DNA of 64,000 nt from Agrostemma githago (lineage: Eukaryota; Streptophyta; Magnoliopsida; Caryophyllales; Caryophyllaceae): NCBI GenBank assembly GCA_958450325.1, contig OY288243.1, forward strand, positions 22,970,844-23,034,843. Reading direction: 5' to 3'. The notes beneath the pieces are model-generated. The model ran no database searches. It was not told the origin of the DNA and saw only the letters and a list, made by a program, of their open reading frames with translations. Position numbers and translations under genes: made by a program. Position 1 is the stretch's first letter. The number at the start of each line of letters is the position of its first letter. Positions 10,961 through 23,400 of the stretch are shown here, one piece after another.

Positions 10961-13900
10961 AACCCTGGAAATTAGCAATCACATTGTCAAGAGGTGTATG
11001 GTGGACACTGGCGCCTACACAAATCTCTTATACAAAGATGCTTTTGAGAAAATGAACCTTGAAAAAAGGCACCTGAAGCCAGCCCCCGGATCTTTGTATG
11101 GATTCAATGGAGCAGGCGTGCTACCCATGGGAGTTATCGATCTGCCTGTTACGTTTGGGGAGGGGACCTCAGCAAGAAATATCAGGGCGTCATTTGTTGT
11201 GGTGGATGCAAAAATCCGCGTACAACGCCCTGATAGGCCGAGCCACCCTAGATGAAATAGAAGCTGCTGTATCAATTAGGGCCCTCACCATAGCCTATGT
11301 AACAGACTTTGGCATGGAGGGGAAGGTCCACGGGGATCAGGAGTCGGCCAGACACTGTTATTCCGTGGCCCTGCAAGCCCATGAGACAGAAAGAAAAGGG
11401 AAGCGAAAAGCCCAATGCTCTCCCAGCAGGGAAGGTGAGATCCCGACTGCCCAGCAAGAATCAGTCCACCTAGAGCCTGAGGGGGAAAGCATGTTAGTGA
11501 ACTTAGAGCCAGGGAGGCAGGTCCTTATAGGGGCCGACCTGGAGGAGTCCTATCAAAAGGAACTAATTGCAGTCCTAAGAGAAAATAGGGACGTATTCGC
11601 TTACTCTGCAGACGAGATGCCAGGGGTCGACCCGGCCTTTATTGTTCACAAGCTGAACATTAATCCGGAGGCTCGCCCTGTGAAGCAGAAGAAAAGGAAC
11701 ATGTCCGTAGAAAAAGATGCGGCAATAAAAGAAGAAATAGACAAACTCCTGAAGGCAGACTTCATCGAAGTCTGTGACTACCCTGAATGGTTGGCAAACG
11801 TTGTCATGGTAAAAAAGTCATCAGGCGCATGGAGAATGTGCGTAGATTTTACAAATCTCAACAAGGCCTGCCCTAAGGACTGCTACCCTCTGCCCAGGAT
11901 AGATCAACTAGTGGACGCCACTAGTGGATACACCACGCTAAGTTTTCTGGATGCGTTCTCAGGGTACCATCAAGTGTACCTCTGGCAGCCAGACAGAGTG
12001 AGGTGCGCCTTCATAACCAGCCATGGCACCTACATGTACAAGATGATGCCATTTGGGCTGAAGAATGCCTGCGCCACCTATCAACGGTTGGTAGACAGAG
12101 TCTTCGAAAGTCAAAAGGGAAGAAACTTAGAAGCCTATGTTGACGATGCGATCGTCAAAAGTAAGGGGGACAAGGAGCATCTGATAGACCTTCAAGAGAC
12201 TTTCTCTTCCCTGCGGTCATATAAGATGAAGCTGAATCCGAAAAAATGCACATTCGGGGTCCGATCCGGAAAATTCCTGGGTTTCTTGGTCAGCTCCAGG
12301 GGGATAGACGCCAACCCTGAGAAAGTTCAGGCGGTCCTAGACCTCCCGGAGCCTAGAACCATCAGGGATATTCAGCGGCTCACAGGCAGAATGGCCGCCC
12401 TGGCTCGGTTTATCGCCAGGTCGGCAGACAAGTCCACCCCTTTCTTCAAAATATTAAAAGGCAACAAACAATTCAAATGGGAGGATGAACAAAAGAAAGC
12501 CTTCGAGCAATTGAAAGAGCACCTAAAGAAACTCCCTACCCTGGCAAGACCGGTAGCCGGAGAAAAACTGTACCTCTACATTGCTTTCACAAACACAACG
12601 GTAAGTGCCGTCATCCTGATAGAGGAAGCAAACTCACAGCAACCCATCTACTTTGTGAGTCACGCCCTGGGAACAGCAGAAAGAAATTACCCTTTGATAG
12701 AAAAAGCCGCCTATGCAGTCGTCGTTGCAGCCAGAAAACTCAGACCTTACTTTGACGTACATCCCGTCGTGGTCCTCACCGACCAACCACTGGAAAAAGT
12801 GTTGGAAAAGTTTGAGAAATCAGGAAGACTGTTGAAATGGGCGATCGAATTAAGTGGGCTAGGGATATCATACCAGCCAAGGACAACCATCAAAGCCCAA
12901 GCCTTGGCCGATTTCCTGGCTGAATGCTCTCATTCAGGGGAAGAGGAGCCCCCTGCCGAGGAGTGGATCGTGCACACTGATGGATCCTCAACAGGCAATG
13001 GTGTAGGCGCAGGCGTCGTGTTAACCAGCCCTGAGGGAGTGGATTTTGAGCATGCACTCAGATTCACCTTCCTGGCATCAAACAACGAGGCGGAATACGA
13101 GGCTGTGCTCACAGGGATAAAACTGGCCAAAGCCGCAGGAGCAGAGCGAGTCACACTAGCTACCGATTCTCAGCTCGTCGCTATTAAAATCAACGGAGAG
13201 TATGAGGCCAGAGACCAGGCCATGGCCACATACCTTGAAAAAGTAAAGCAAGAGTTGTCAGGCCTGAAATCCTATGAAATCCAGCAAATACCTCGATCGC
13301 AGAACAACCGAGCCGACGCCCTGTCAAAGCTGGCCAGCTCTAGCCTACAGGACATACGAAGATCGGTATGGGTTGATGTTTTGCATGAAAATTCTACCAG
13401 CGCCTGTCAGGCAATTAGCACCGTCGAGGAAGGGCCAGAAAATTGGATGATCCCCTTCATCCAGTTCAAAAAACATGGTATCCTGCCATCAGACACGGTG
13501 CAAAGGAGGAAGGTACAGGCCAAAGCAGCCTGGTTCATAATCATTGGCGAAGAACTCTATAAGAAATCTTTCACTTACCCCCTGCTCAAATGCTTAGGAG
13601 CAGACCAGGCTGCCGAAGTCCTGGAGGACATACACTCAGGAATCTGTGGACATCACATCGGAGGAAGATCATTGGCCCACAAGGCCCTGAGGGCAGGCTA
13701 CTACTGGCCTACCATGCTAGCAGATGCCAGAAGCCTGACCCAGAAGTGCAGAAAATGCCAACTCTTCGCCCCGTCAATCCATGCCCCGGCCCAGGAACTC
13801 AGGCCAATCCTATCCCCCATTCCTTTCGCCCAGTGGGGGATGGACATACTTGGACCTTTCACAGTGGCCACCGGGGGCAGGAAATTCTTGATCGTCGCTA

Positions 13901-14679
13901 TAGACTACTTCACCAAATGGATAGAAGCTGAAGCAGTGCCCAACATTACCGAACCAGCAGTCAGAAAAGTGATATGGCGGATTATTATCACTAGATTCGG
14001 TCTACCAAAAATGTTGGTGTTTGATCTTGGCAGGCAATTTGACAATAATCCCCTGAGAATCTGGCTAGAAAGCCATAGCATCGCAGTTGCCTACTCGGCC
14101 GTCTGCCATCCTCAAACCAACGGACAGGCAGAGGCAGCCAACAAGCAGATCTTAAATGGCCTTAAGAAGATGGTAGATGACCTTAAGGGCAGATGGGCTG
14201 ACGAGCTTCCCAGCATACTCTGGTCAATCCGGACCACCCAAAAGGAATCTACAGGCCAGACCCCGTTCGGTCTAGTATATGGAGCAGAGGCTCTACTACC
14301 AATTGAAGCCAGGGTCCCATCTCTGTGCTCCCTGCAATACGACCGAAATGAGAATGAAGCTGCGATGGTCGAGGCCTTAGATCTGGTCAATGAGGTAAGG
14401 GAGGAGGCCAGTACCAACATCGTTGCCTACCAGCAGCGAATGAGGAAAGCCTACAACAGAAGAGTACACCAGAGAAATTTTCAGATGGGTGATCTGGTTC
14501 TCAGAAAAACGCAGGCTGTTGGAAAATCCAGGGAGCACGGGAAACTAAGTGCCAACTGGGAAGGTCCCTACCAAGTGACTCAAATCCTGCGACCAGGCAC
14601 ATATAAGATCGCCAACCTCGAAGGACAAGAGTTGAATGCTCACTGGAACGCGGACACCCTGAAGAAATATTATGTCTAA
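10961..14679 (+). pseudogene. pol: Tat1 protease-RT-RNase H-RNase H-integrase polyprotein (frameshift in protease)
   Basis: The aspartic protease motif DTGA is at 11004-11012, in the gag frame. The frame shifts at about 11215, between VVVDAK and SAYNALIG, and is then open without a stop to 14679. Domains: RT about 11650-12420 with PFGLKNA and YVDD (12136-12147); Gypsy RNase H about 12540-12930; second, archaeal-type RNase H from HTDGSS at 12970 to about 13340 (D, E, D, D residues visible); integrase HHCC finger about 13630-13770 and catalytic core about 13840-14300 (MDILGPF, FDLGRQF, NGQAEAANK). Ends LKKYYV. The shift falls inside the protease fold, so I read it as damage, not programmed recoding. 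Confidence 0.9.
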
Positions 14680-14920
14680 ACCGAGTCTAAAGATAGTTTT
14701 TATTTTGCTAAAAACAATGGCGGAGAACGGTCAGAGAATGTCGACGGCTCCGACCACCCTTATGTCAAAAAGTTTTATAAAGAAATGAGAGAACTTCAGA
14801 TTCATACTCGTTGCCTGTTCAAACTTGCGTTATCACACACAAACGAGGAGGGGGCAATAGGGGGAGGCCCCCTGTTGCCAAAGCTAGAGAAAATGAACAC
14901 CCCAACAAAAATTCCGAGCC

Positions 14921-15600
14921 TCCCTGCTTACCTCTGGGCAGGCAGGGAGCAGGCTCCCTGGACCTTTGAACAAAAGCCAGGGACAGGCCAGATCAACAAG
15001 GACTGGGGGCAGGCCCTCCAACCTTGTATAAAAAATGCAAAAAGTCTCCCTGCTTACCTCTGGGCAGGCAAGGAGCAGGCCCCCTGGACTTTGAACAAAA
15101 GCCAGGGACAAGCCAGATCAACAAGGACTGGGGGCAGGCCCTCCAACCTTGTATAAAAAACGCAAAAAGCTTCCCTGCTTACCTCTGGGCAGGCAGGGAG
15201 CAGGCCCCCTGGACCTTTGAACAAAAGCCAGGGACAGGCCAGATCAACAAGGACTGGGGGCAGGCCCTCCAACCTTGTATCAAAAACGCAAAAAGACTCC
15301 CTGCTTACCTCTGGGCAGGCAGGGGGCAGGCCCCCTGGGCTTTTGAACAAAAACCAGGGACAGGCCGGATCAACAAGGACTGGGGGCAGGCCCTCCAACC
15401 TTGTATAAAAAAACGCGGAAAGCCCCCCTGCTTACCTCTGGGCTGGCAGGGGGCAAGCCCCCTGGACTTTGAACAAAAGCCAGGGACAGGCCGGACCAAC
15501 ACGGGCTGGGGGCAGGCCCCCCAACCTTGTATAAAAATGTTGAGAACCTCCCCGCTTACCTCTGGGCAAGCTGGGGGCAGGCTGTACGTCAAACTTATAC
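14921..15600. repeat. 126 bp tandem repeat array in Tat1 3' region
   Basis: Units start at 14921, 15047, 15172, 15298, 15425 and 15549 (periods 124-127 bp), the last one partial. Each starts TCCCTGCTTACCTCTGGGCA, has a copy of CAGGCCCTCCAACCTTGTAT and then an A-run. Because 126 is a multiple of 3, several frames stay open through the array; I treat these as artefacts. The array lies in the 1.1 kb gap between the convergent ends of pol (14679) and aORF-A (15767). Tandem repeats in the 3' untranslated region are known from Tat/Ogre elements. Confidence 0.9.
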
Positions 15601-15766
15601 AAGAAAGCAAACGAAAACAGACAAAAACAAACAAAAAGATCCTCATAAAAAGGAATAAAGTGGCAAGGGTACACAGGATAAGAGTTTGCTAAAAAGGTGA
15701 TTACAGTAAACACGGCAGCCGGCCACAAAAGGGCTCGGCGTGCAAAGAAATAAAGAAGTCAAAGCA

Positions 15767-18194
15767 TCAGCGTAGGCGCAACGGGGGACGAACAAGAGCC
15801 CTCTGAGGAAGACTGCCCTCCATATTAAGCAGGGGGAGCATCCGGGCCAAAAGTAGCAGCCCCTTCAGCATCCTACGCATCTTGGCCTCATCCTTGGCGG
15901 CGTAGAGGGCCCGAAAAGCTTCTTCGTCAAAGCCAGGGAACATCTCCCTGACAACTTCCATGACTACTCCTAAGCAAGAGTTGGCGCCATTCACAAAACC
16001 CGCTGACACGGCCGTTTCCACCTCTTGAATTATTTCATCCCTCTCTTTCTGCCACTCCTCAGTCTTCGCCGCTAGATCACCAAGAGCCGCCTGAAGATCT
16101 GAATTCGCCTTGGAAAGGCGCTCCCCTAGATCGACGGAACTTTTCTTCGCATGATCCAGCTCAGCTAAAGCCTTCCTGGCCTGCTCCAGCTCTGCGAAGG
16201 CCTGCTTAGCTCTCTTCGACTCCTCCTCCAGGCGGGACACCTCCCTGACAGCCCTCTCATTTTGAGACTTCCAGTGAATCGCTTGATTCCTGGCCTCTTC
16301 CAGCTCGTTCTCCCTTTTTGCCAATTGATCCTTCAAACTGGCAATAAGAGCAACATCCCTTTCGACTGCGGAAAGGCGGTCAGAGTTAGCCAGTTCCTCA
16401 TCGCTCAAACGATTAAGGGTCGCCAACTCCGCAGAAGCCTGAATGATTCTGGCGGTACGCTGAACGTACTGAGTGACTTGATGAGTGGCAGAGTGGACAG
16501 TCTTGAGGAGATGATCCCCCAAAACTGCGCCAGAGTCGGAAAGTAAGGCAGAAACATCCTGGCTATCGCCGGCGGTATAATGAAATTCGGCGTTTTCCTC
16601 AGAAAAGAGGGTACCAGGAACCCCCTGAGCGAAGCGTTTTGGTTCAGGCGTGGCGGCTTCCAAATCCACCACGTGGTCTGCATTCGGAGCCTCCCTGCTC
16701 CTCTTTCTGATCAGCCCTCTTGGAGTGCTTTCCCCAGTCTCTTCGGAGCCCGCGGCCCGCGGCCCCGAGGGAATCTGAACCCCTGCAGAAAGGCCCCCCT
16801 CCCTACCAGCAGGTGAGGGAGTAGCCTCACAGGCAATCACCTTCTTCGCAATCGGGGAAGGGGTGGCCTCAGAAATCGCCGTTTTTGCAGGCGTTGATCT
16901 GGGAGGGGCAGGGAGCCTTGGCCTACCAAAAGACAAACCCTTCAGATGCTTCATCAAGTTCTTCTCACCTTTCTTGAAATCAGGGGGAAGAGAAGGGCGG
17001 CTTTGGACAACGGTAAGCGTCTCGGTCAAACCCAGACGCCTCACCTCCCCTTTTTTCCAAAGGAAGGTGGCAAGATCTGCAAGGAAAACAGACGAACAGT
17101 CAGGACACTTAAAAAGAAAAAGGGTAAGGAAGAATCATCAGCACTCCTGAACTACCTTCATCTAGGCCCGGATTCACGCCCACCCGGGTCAGGTATCTAT
17201 CAGTAGCAATGAGCTCCGCATGGGGGAGCCATAATGAAGGGCCATACACCCCGTATTTATCAGTATGGGCGGCAAAATAGTCTACCAGTTCCTTGTCCTT
17301 CCTGCTCAGCTTCACCTCCAGGGCCTTTCCACCCACGCCAGGGTGATACTCCTCGTGGGTCTCTAGTCTAGTGTGGACATGATTCCTGAAATGACGGGGA
17401 ATCTTCCACCCATGGGCACTGTGCACATAAAGAAAATTGTTCTTCCAGTCTCTCAGGCTGTCCATAGCCGGCCACACCAGAGTATGCCCCTTCTGCCTCA
17501 AAAGGGACCAATATCCAGGAGAGCCCTCACTCCCAGAAGAGACCATTTGTAGGCCGACCATAAACCTCAAGGCATCAATAGAGGGCTCGGCGCGATGGAA
17601 CATGCAAGTCCAAACATATGAAATCAATGACCTAACAGCCATGGCTGTCAGCTGGGCGATAGCCACATTCATACGCCCGAAAATCTCTTCCACGGAAGGA
17701 TGAAGGGGAAAACGAAGGCCAAATTCCAAGCACTTGTGGTAAACCGCTATGCACCCGTCGGGAGGGCTGGATACGGTGTCTTTTTTGTCGGGGACGACAA
17801 TTGTGTACCCATCCCCAAAATTGTAAAACCGCTCAATCGCACCGGCGGCATTTTTCGCAAGAATCAAGTCCCGGCTTTTTGGGTCGGGGTAAGTTCTCAT
17901 GGGAACGTGGTACTTGACTTTGTCTAAATAATAAACCTTACCCCTTTCCCGAGGAATAAGGGGGCCAGAGGTCCTGGAGGGGTCAATTTCCAGCGCCTCG
18001 TCATCCGAATCAATAACGTCGTAAGGAGGAGGGTCAGGAGAGTTACCACCTCCACTACCCGCCGAATTTTCTTCCTCAACTACCCCGGAGCCAACCTCCC
18101 TAGAAGAGGAAGCAAAATTCCCCCTATCTTTTTCCCCTTCCTCCCTCCTCGATGGGTCAGTAAAAGGTAGGATCCGCTCACGAGTTCTAGACAT
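15767..18194 (-). CDS. Antisense gene aORF-A of Tat1, gypsy-type transposon domain-like protein, one intron
   Basis: Encoded on the strand opposite to gag-pol. Start ATG at 18194-18192; exon 1 18194-17156, intron 17155-17077 (79 bp, GT donor after GATGAAG, acceptor TTGCAG), exon 2 17076-15767; 782 residues. The splice joins DE to DLATFLWKKG in frame, phase 1. Exon 1: acidic Ser-rich N-terminus (about 1-80), then a globular part with PPDGCIAVYHKC and GLRFPLHPSVEEIF, which I match from memory to the putative gypsy-type transposon family (PF04195 type). Exon 2: Pro-rich linker, a long coiled coil (about 16460-16000) and a C-terminal helical block. No broken codon seen. Tat2 has the same exon 1, start context and donor (62967-63984). 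Role unknown; such antisense genes are known in Tat elements. Confidence 0.8.
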
Positions 18195-18437
18195 TGTAAC
18201 TCTAATAGGAATTGAAAACAAGAAATCGAAAAGAAAGAGCAAGAAAGGGAAGACAAAAGTCTAACCTAAGGTCGTCTGCCGGTGCGATGAAAGCCTGAAG
18301 GAGAAATCTCCCAGAGAAACGGGGGTACAAAGGAAGGCACAAGTCGTCACACCAAAGGGTTTGCAGAGAAAGAGAAAGGAAGATTTGCAAAAGAAAGGTT
18401 TGAAAAAGGAAAAAGAGGAGGAATGGGTGGTTGATTG

Positions 18438-18445
18438 CTTTTATA
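18438..18445 (-). promoter_or_regulatory. TATA box of aORF-A
   Basis: TATAAAAG on the minus strand, about 245 bp upstream of the aORF-A start codon. Tat2 has TATAAG at 62711-62716, at a matching distance (about 255 bp) from its start. Confidence 0.55.
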
Positions 18446-18786
18446 GGAGGGAGGGCATACGAAGAGTCGCCAACCCTCAAAAATCCGCCCAAAGGTTACT
18501 GTCCACGCGTCACCCCCTTGGGAGTCAGCTCTGTGTAGCTTCCCAAGGGTAGCCTCGAAAAGACCAAAGGGTGTCAGAGGATTGATCACCCTGTGACGTC
18601 CTCTCTTCATTCAAACAATAAGTAATAAACAAATAATAAAAATACAACACACAAACAAATTGCCTGAACTTTCTTTCATTAAGTCTTAAAAAACCCGGAA
18701 AAACGGGCAATTACATCCAGGACAAACAAAGTACAAAAAGAGCCCCTATTTTTCCGGCTCATCACGCCTGCGCCCCAAGGGCAGGC

Positions 18787-19371
18787 CTAATCATCATCAG
18801 AACCTGGGGAGTATTCCCCAGGGCTGTGCCCCCCTGCATCAGATCCCCAGTCCCAGTCGTCCGAATCCTTGAAGAGGTATGCAGAGTCATCATCACCATC
18901 TCGACCGGAGGAATAACCCCGGCCATCACTGTCGCCGGAATCCCGGCTGCTGACATCCCAGTCCCTCCCATAAGGGACTGTCTCAATGTCGTCACAGGAG
19001 CCGCAGCCCACTTTCTTCCTCAAAGGGGAAGAAGGGCCCGACTCAGAAGAAGAGCCCAACTCTGTGTGATCAGGGTCAAACTGCTCAGGGTGTAGCCATG
19101 GGTAACATTCAGGGCACCCCCTATCAAAGCAACCCCCTCCTTAGAGGCAGCGTTTAAGCTTTGGGACGGTAGGAGAAGCCCTCAGAGGGCGCTTGCCCGC
19201 CCTGACATGAGACCTCCTCTTAAGCCTCCTATGGAGTCGAGTGCGGGGTCGCCGGCTGCGGTGCAAGATGAGAAAGGATGCCCTGGAATACCTCAGTCTC
19301 TGACGGCCCCTGAAACGGCGGGTCACCACACGAGTCCCTTGGTAAAAAAATGTTTTGATAATCCACGACAT
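18787..19371 (-). pseudogene. Antisense gene aORF-B of Tat1 (one internal stop)
   Basis: Reads from ATG at 19371 to TAG at 18787, 194 codons with a single in-frame TAA at 19143-19141, directly after KLKRC. The aligned copy in Tat2 (61842-62423) is open. The N-terminal 75 residues are strongly basic (many RR and RS pairs). Next comes a conserved block GGGCFDRGCPECYPWLHPEQ (C-x4-C-x2-C), then ESGPSSP, GCGSCDD and GRDW, then an acidic Ser/Asp/Gly tail with DWDWGS and SPGEYSP. About half the residues match Tat2. I do not recognise the family. A nucleic-acid-binding or chromatin-binding role would fit the charge pattern, but this is only inference. Confidence 0.7.
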
Positions 19372-19437
19372 TTTCTTAAGAAAAAAGAAGAAGAGGAAAG
19401 TTGAAGATGGGTCGTGAAAATAGCAAAGGAAAAATGC

Positions 19438-19445
19438 AATTTATA
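19438..19445 (-). promoter_or_regulatory. TATA box of aORF-B
   Basis: TATAAATT on the minus strand, about 65 bp upstream of the aORF-B start. Tat2 has TATAAAA at 61767-61773, about 70 bp upstream of its start, so the spacing is conserved. Confidence 0.55.
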
Positions 19446-19707
19446 CGAAGGAAGCCAAGGCATTGAATAACGCCCCAACCACCCTGACAGGAGAAACGGC
19501 CAATCAGCACACCAGCACGCTGCCCAAAAATCCATTTGGTGCACAAGGCAATCATGACCCAAGAAACAATTAAACTCTTGGCATGCCCAATACAGAGGAG
19601 ACTCCCCCTCGGGAATACGCGAACGCATTAAATGCAGTAGTAAGAGACACAAGTCAACTCCCCTCCACCAAGAGTCCACCTGCCGATGGGGAACCCTGCT
19701 TCCCCCC

Positions 19708-19725
19708 CAGCCGGTGAGGGCCAAT
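19708..19725 (+). other. Polypurine tract of Tat1
   Basis: AGCCGGTGAGGGCCAAT lies directly before the 3' LTR start TGATGAGG. Tat2 has a near-identical tract, GCGAGGGCCAAT, on the minus strand at about 61490-61501. Confidence 0.6.
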
Positions 19726-20428
19726 TGATGAGGGTCAGGAGCCTGCATCGGGCCGCCCGCCTAGCAGGCCCCATAAAGACCCCGTCCAGGGAACCGAGGA
19801 GCCTGCCCAGCAGGCCGTCGGGATAAGATACCAGGATTTCCCCAGTGGAACAAAGCTACAAGGAAGCCGCCTGCCCGGCAGGGTAAGGCGACTGGCTGTG
19901 GAGAGCGTGCAGGCACTCCCTGCTCGCCTACCTCCGGGCGACCTTCTCCCTGAGCAGGGTCGAGGTTCCCAGAAGCCCCCTCCGTCATCTTGCCTAAAGG
20001 TAGGGAGAACGAGTGGATGACGTAAAGCCACATGTCAATCTCTCATCCACTCATTCTCTCTCTCTCCCCTCTTCTCTTTTCCTCTCTCTTGTGGGAAAGT
20101 ATAAATACTCTTCCATTTCCCACATGAAAGGGGTTGGATTTTCTCTCTCTAGACTCTCACTCCTAAAAACGCCACCTAGTTCCTCACGAGCTAGGTTCAT
20201 CAAGGCATTTCACGGACTAACTTAGGCATCGGAGAGGGTTCCCTTGGACAACCTCCGGGGCCCTGTGCGTTCATTGTGCAGGGAGCAGGCCAGCTCCGCC
20301 GGGAAGGTCCGATCAAAGGAGAGGGATAAAGGAGAGGTTGAAGGAAATCAGGCGATCTGTTACTTACCAGCACTCCGTTTACACAACCCGGATCCAGAGT
20401 CGGGTTAATTGTTTCCGTGACCGGAACA
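19726..20428 (+). repeat. 3' LTR of Tat1
   Basis: Pairs with 8183-8886 and ends at CCGGAACA, followed by the TSD ATTCT at 20429-20433. About 10 substitutions or indels relative to the 5' LTR. Confidence 0.95.
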
Positions 20429-20433
20429 ATTCT

Positions 20434-23400
20434 TATTTACAAAAATTTAGTTGTTAATAATTTTATTACGAAGCTTCGCGAATAATTATTTTCTTACGCG
20501 AGGTTTACTCGAATTACTTTGAAAAGCCTTTAACTATTTTACGATTATACTTTTTACCAACTTATAAATTATTTGACAACATTTCCTCACATTTTGGACC
20601 GGCTAAGCTCTTGGTCACAAGTTTTACTACGTTTTATTTAAACGTTTCATTTTATCACGTTAAAACGTAAACGTAAGATTATTTCTTTTCATTCATTGTT
20701 GCATTATTATCAAAACTCTTCATACCTTAACATATCACACATAGTTTTCATCAATCTTTAAATCCCATTTATAATTAGGAAACCATCCATTTCCTTACAT
20801 CATTTTATTCATTTATCAAAAGTTAAAAATTCTACCTTCATCCTCATTTTGGCCGTGGCACTCCTTCATCCTCTAGGATTATTTTTTCTTCAATTCTAGT
20901 CTTAATCGACTCAAATTCATCGTCAATTAATCCTCTGTCCGTTTTCTTCGTTAAGGTATTAATCGACGTCGTTTTCGATCAATATTTACCTTGATTTTTA
21001 TTAGTTTTCTCATGGTATTTTTCTGCCATGATTTTCGTGTTGGGTAGGATTTGTGGACGATCCCGAGGCCGACGAATAAATAATCGATTCAGACTTGGAG
21101 TAGAGGTAACGTTGATGTTACTCGGTATCTCATGATTTTAATTGAGTATTTGCATGAATATATTTTTATGTTTTATTTTGGCAATATATGTATGTCATGA
21201 AATCTGGAAAATTATTAAAAGTTAAAAATTTGCATGTTTCGGTATTTTTATCGCTTTTACGAGATTAACGATTAAATTGTTATATTAATTTGTAAAATCA
21301 TAATATTCGGCCTAAACATGTAATATATGTTTATATTCTTTAAAAATGTTGTTTTTGATGATTTTTAATAATTTAGTATTTTTCTGTTATTTTAGTTATC
21401 GATTATTGAATTATTACCGTTTACGGACAAAAACGATTAAAAGCCGATTTTCAGTTCTAATACTTAAACATTTTATTTTAATCTGATTTTTGACGTGGTG
21501 AAACTTTCTGGTGAAATAGAATTTTATGAATTCTTTCATAATTTTTCGGAATTGTTAAGTGGATGAATTAATTAATCACTTTAAATCGTCGTTTATCGTT
21601 AAAACCGTGTTTGTCGTTTAAATTCTCGATTTCTGGTCTTTAGTTTAAATCTGGAAAAAAATTTGATTCTGATGATTTCATATTAAAATGTGATTTTATG
21701 ATTTTTAGTGCCTTAATAAAATGTTAGGAACGATAAGTTTTATTAATGGAATCGTTAATTGTGAAAACGGGTTTTAAGGACGGTTTTGACGGAAGTTGGT
21801 AAATCTGGAACTTTGGAAAAATCTGGAAAATTAGTATATTCTGTAAAATGATGATTTTTAGGTTTAATAATGATTTTTAGACATTAATACTTAAATCATT
21901 TTGTAATTACTATTTTTAATAATCGTTATTGTCGAGATTGGACGATTAACGAGAAAACGCTTTAAAAACCGAGTTTTAGAATTCTGGAAAATTTTCTTTT
22001 CTGGACAGAATATCCATAAATATATTTTAACTATTTTACGTAATTTTTGTACTATTTATTAAAGTCTTTAATTAATAAGTATTGATTTTCGGACAAATTG
22101 TGATTTATCGTTAAAATGCTTCGTCTTACCTAAAAGAATTATTTTTCCAGCAATTTTGAAAGTATTTAAATCTGAAACTTTAAGAGTTAAATCATCCCTT
22201 AACATACTCTAAATATATTTGTTGGTTTAATTAAATAAGGACGTTCAAATATTTAATTTGATGTTTGCCGTAAAATCCTATTTATAATTTTATTGTCGAA
22301 ACTAATAATAATTAGGGAATTTTAGCTTTTTAACTTTTGAAAACACCCTAATTAATAATATTAAAATGTTTAAGACATTTTTAATCATTTTATAACGCTT
22401 ATACGATATTTTAATAATTTCATAAAATTAGGTGTTCACTTTGGGTAATTAATATCGTTAAGGCGGAAAGTATTAGTTTTATAAAGCTATATCGTTTACT
22501 AAGAATGTGATGTTAGTATAAACTAATAATTTTCGCTATTTTGATATGATGCTATTTTTGGTAAAGTTTCTAAAAATAGAAGTTTCCTAAAATAGAAAGT
22601 TTCCTCTCACCTAAAATAGTAAGTTTCTAAAATTAGTAGGTTTCTATTTATAGAAAATTTTCCCATTTATATAAATCTTTATTCCTTTTATCCTCATATT
22701 ATTTATATTGATTATATTTATTTTTGAATATCGATAATGGCTTGTTTTGGAGTTATGGAATAAAGTCAAGTGTGGGGTTAGAGTAATAATCTGGGGTGTA
22801 CGTTTTTTCCATCAGCTATAAAGCCGGTGTGCCCATTTGGGGCACATTTGGTCGTTGAACTGGGCATAGTTTCGCCTAGGAGAGTGTGCATAGTGCCCTT
22901 AAGCTAGATATCGTATAGTGTTAGTCGCCGTCAGTTGAACTGGATACATTTGGTATCCAGGAGGGGTGTATACTACTTAAACCAGGATCTTGCTGCACGC
23001 AGTCCTGTTATAGTTGAGTTGCCTAGTTAGAGACTGGATTCTGTTATGAGTTAAGTCTACAGTTCTCGAAGCTAGTTTCCAGTATTATCCTAGTGAAAGT
23101 CTAGCCTTGTGCACACTGATCGAATTTCCATAACGCCATTTTGATTATTTTATTTATTATCGATATAAATTGGTTTGCAGGTTGGCAAATATTTTTATGT
23201 TTCTTCGGAAACCCTTTTGATTAATTTGTTTTACGCGAAAGCTTATTTTAATATGTTGTTTTACTGTTTCTCATTTTGACTATTTTTCCTATATTAGTAA
23301 ATTCTGTTTTAAAATCCTGTTATACGGCTGGGAGAACGTTGACATTGCTCCTCACTGATTGTATCTGTTATGTTTTTAACATGACCGGTATGCATGTTTC

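Larger units (their letters stand above)
8183..20428 (+). mobile_element. Complete Tat-type Gypsy element Tat1 (12.2 kb)
   Basis: Bounded by LTRs of 704 and 703 bp and a perfect TSD, ATTCT (8178-8182 and 20429-20433). Order: LTR, primer site, gag, protease, RT, RNase H, second RNase H, integrase, tandem repeats, then two genes on the minus strand (aORF-A, aORF-B), polypurine tract, LTR. The double RNase H and the antisense genes are hallmarks of the plant Tat lineage. The two LTRs differ at about 10 positions (about 1.4%), so the insertion is fairly recent, yet gag and protease are broken. Confidence 0.95.

Noticed and set aside
11098..11255. Programmed frameshift between gag and pol in Tat1
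   Set aside because: The frame changes in the middle of the protease domain, after the DTGA motif, and gag itself has further breaks, so damage is the simpler reading.
14785..15728. Repeat proteins encoded on both strands over the 126 bp array
   Set aside because: A period divisible by three keeps several frames open by chance. All translate the same DNA repeat, and none has a shared start context.
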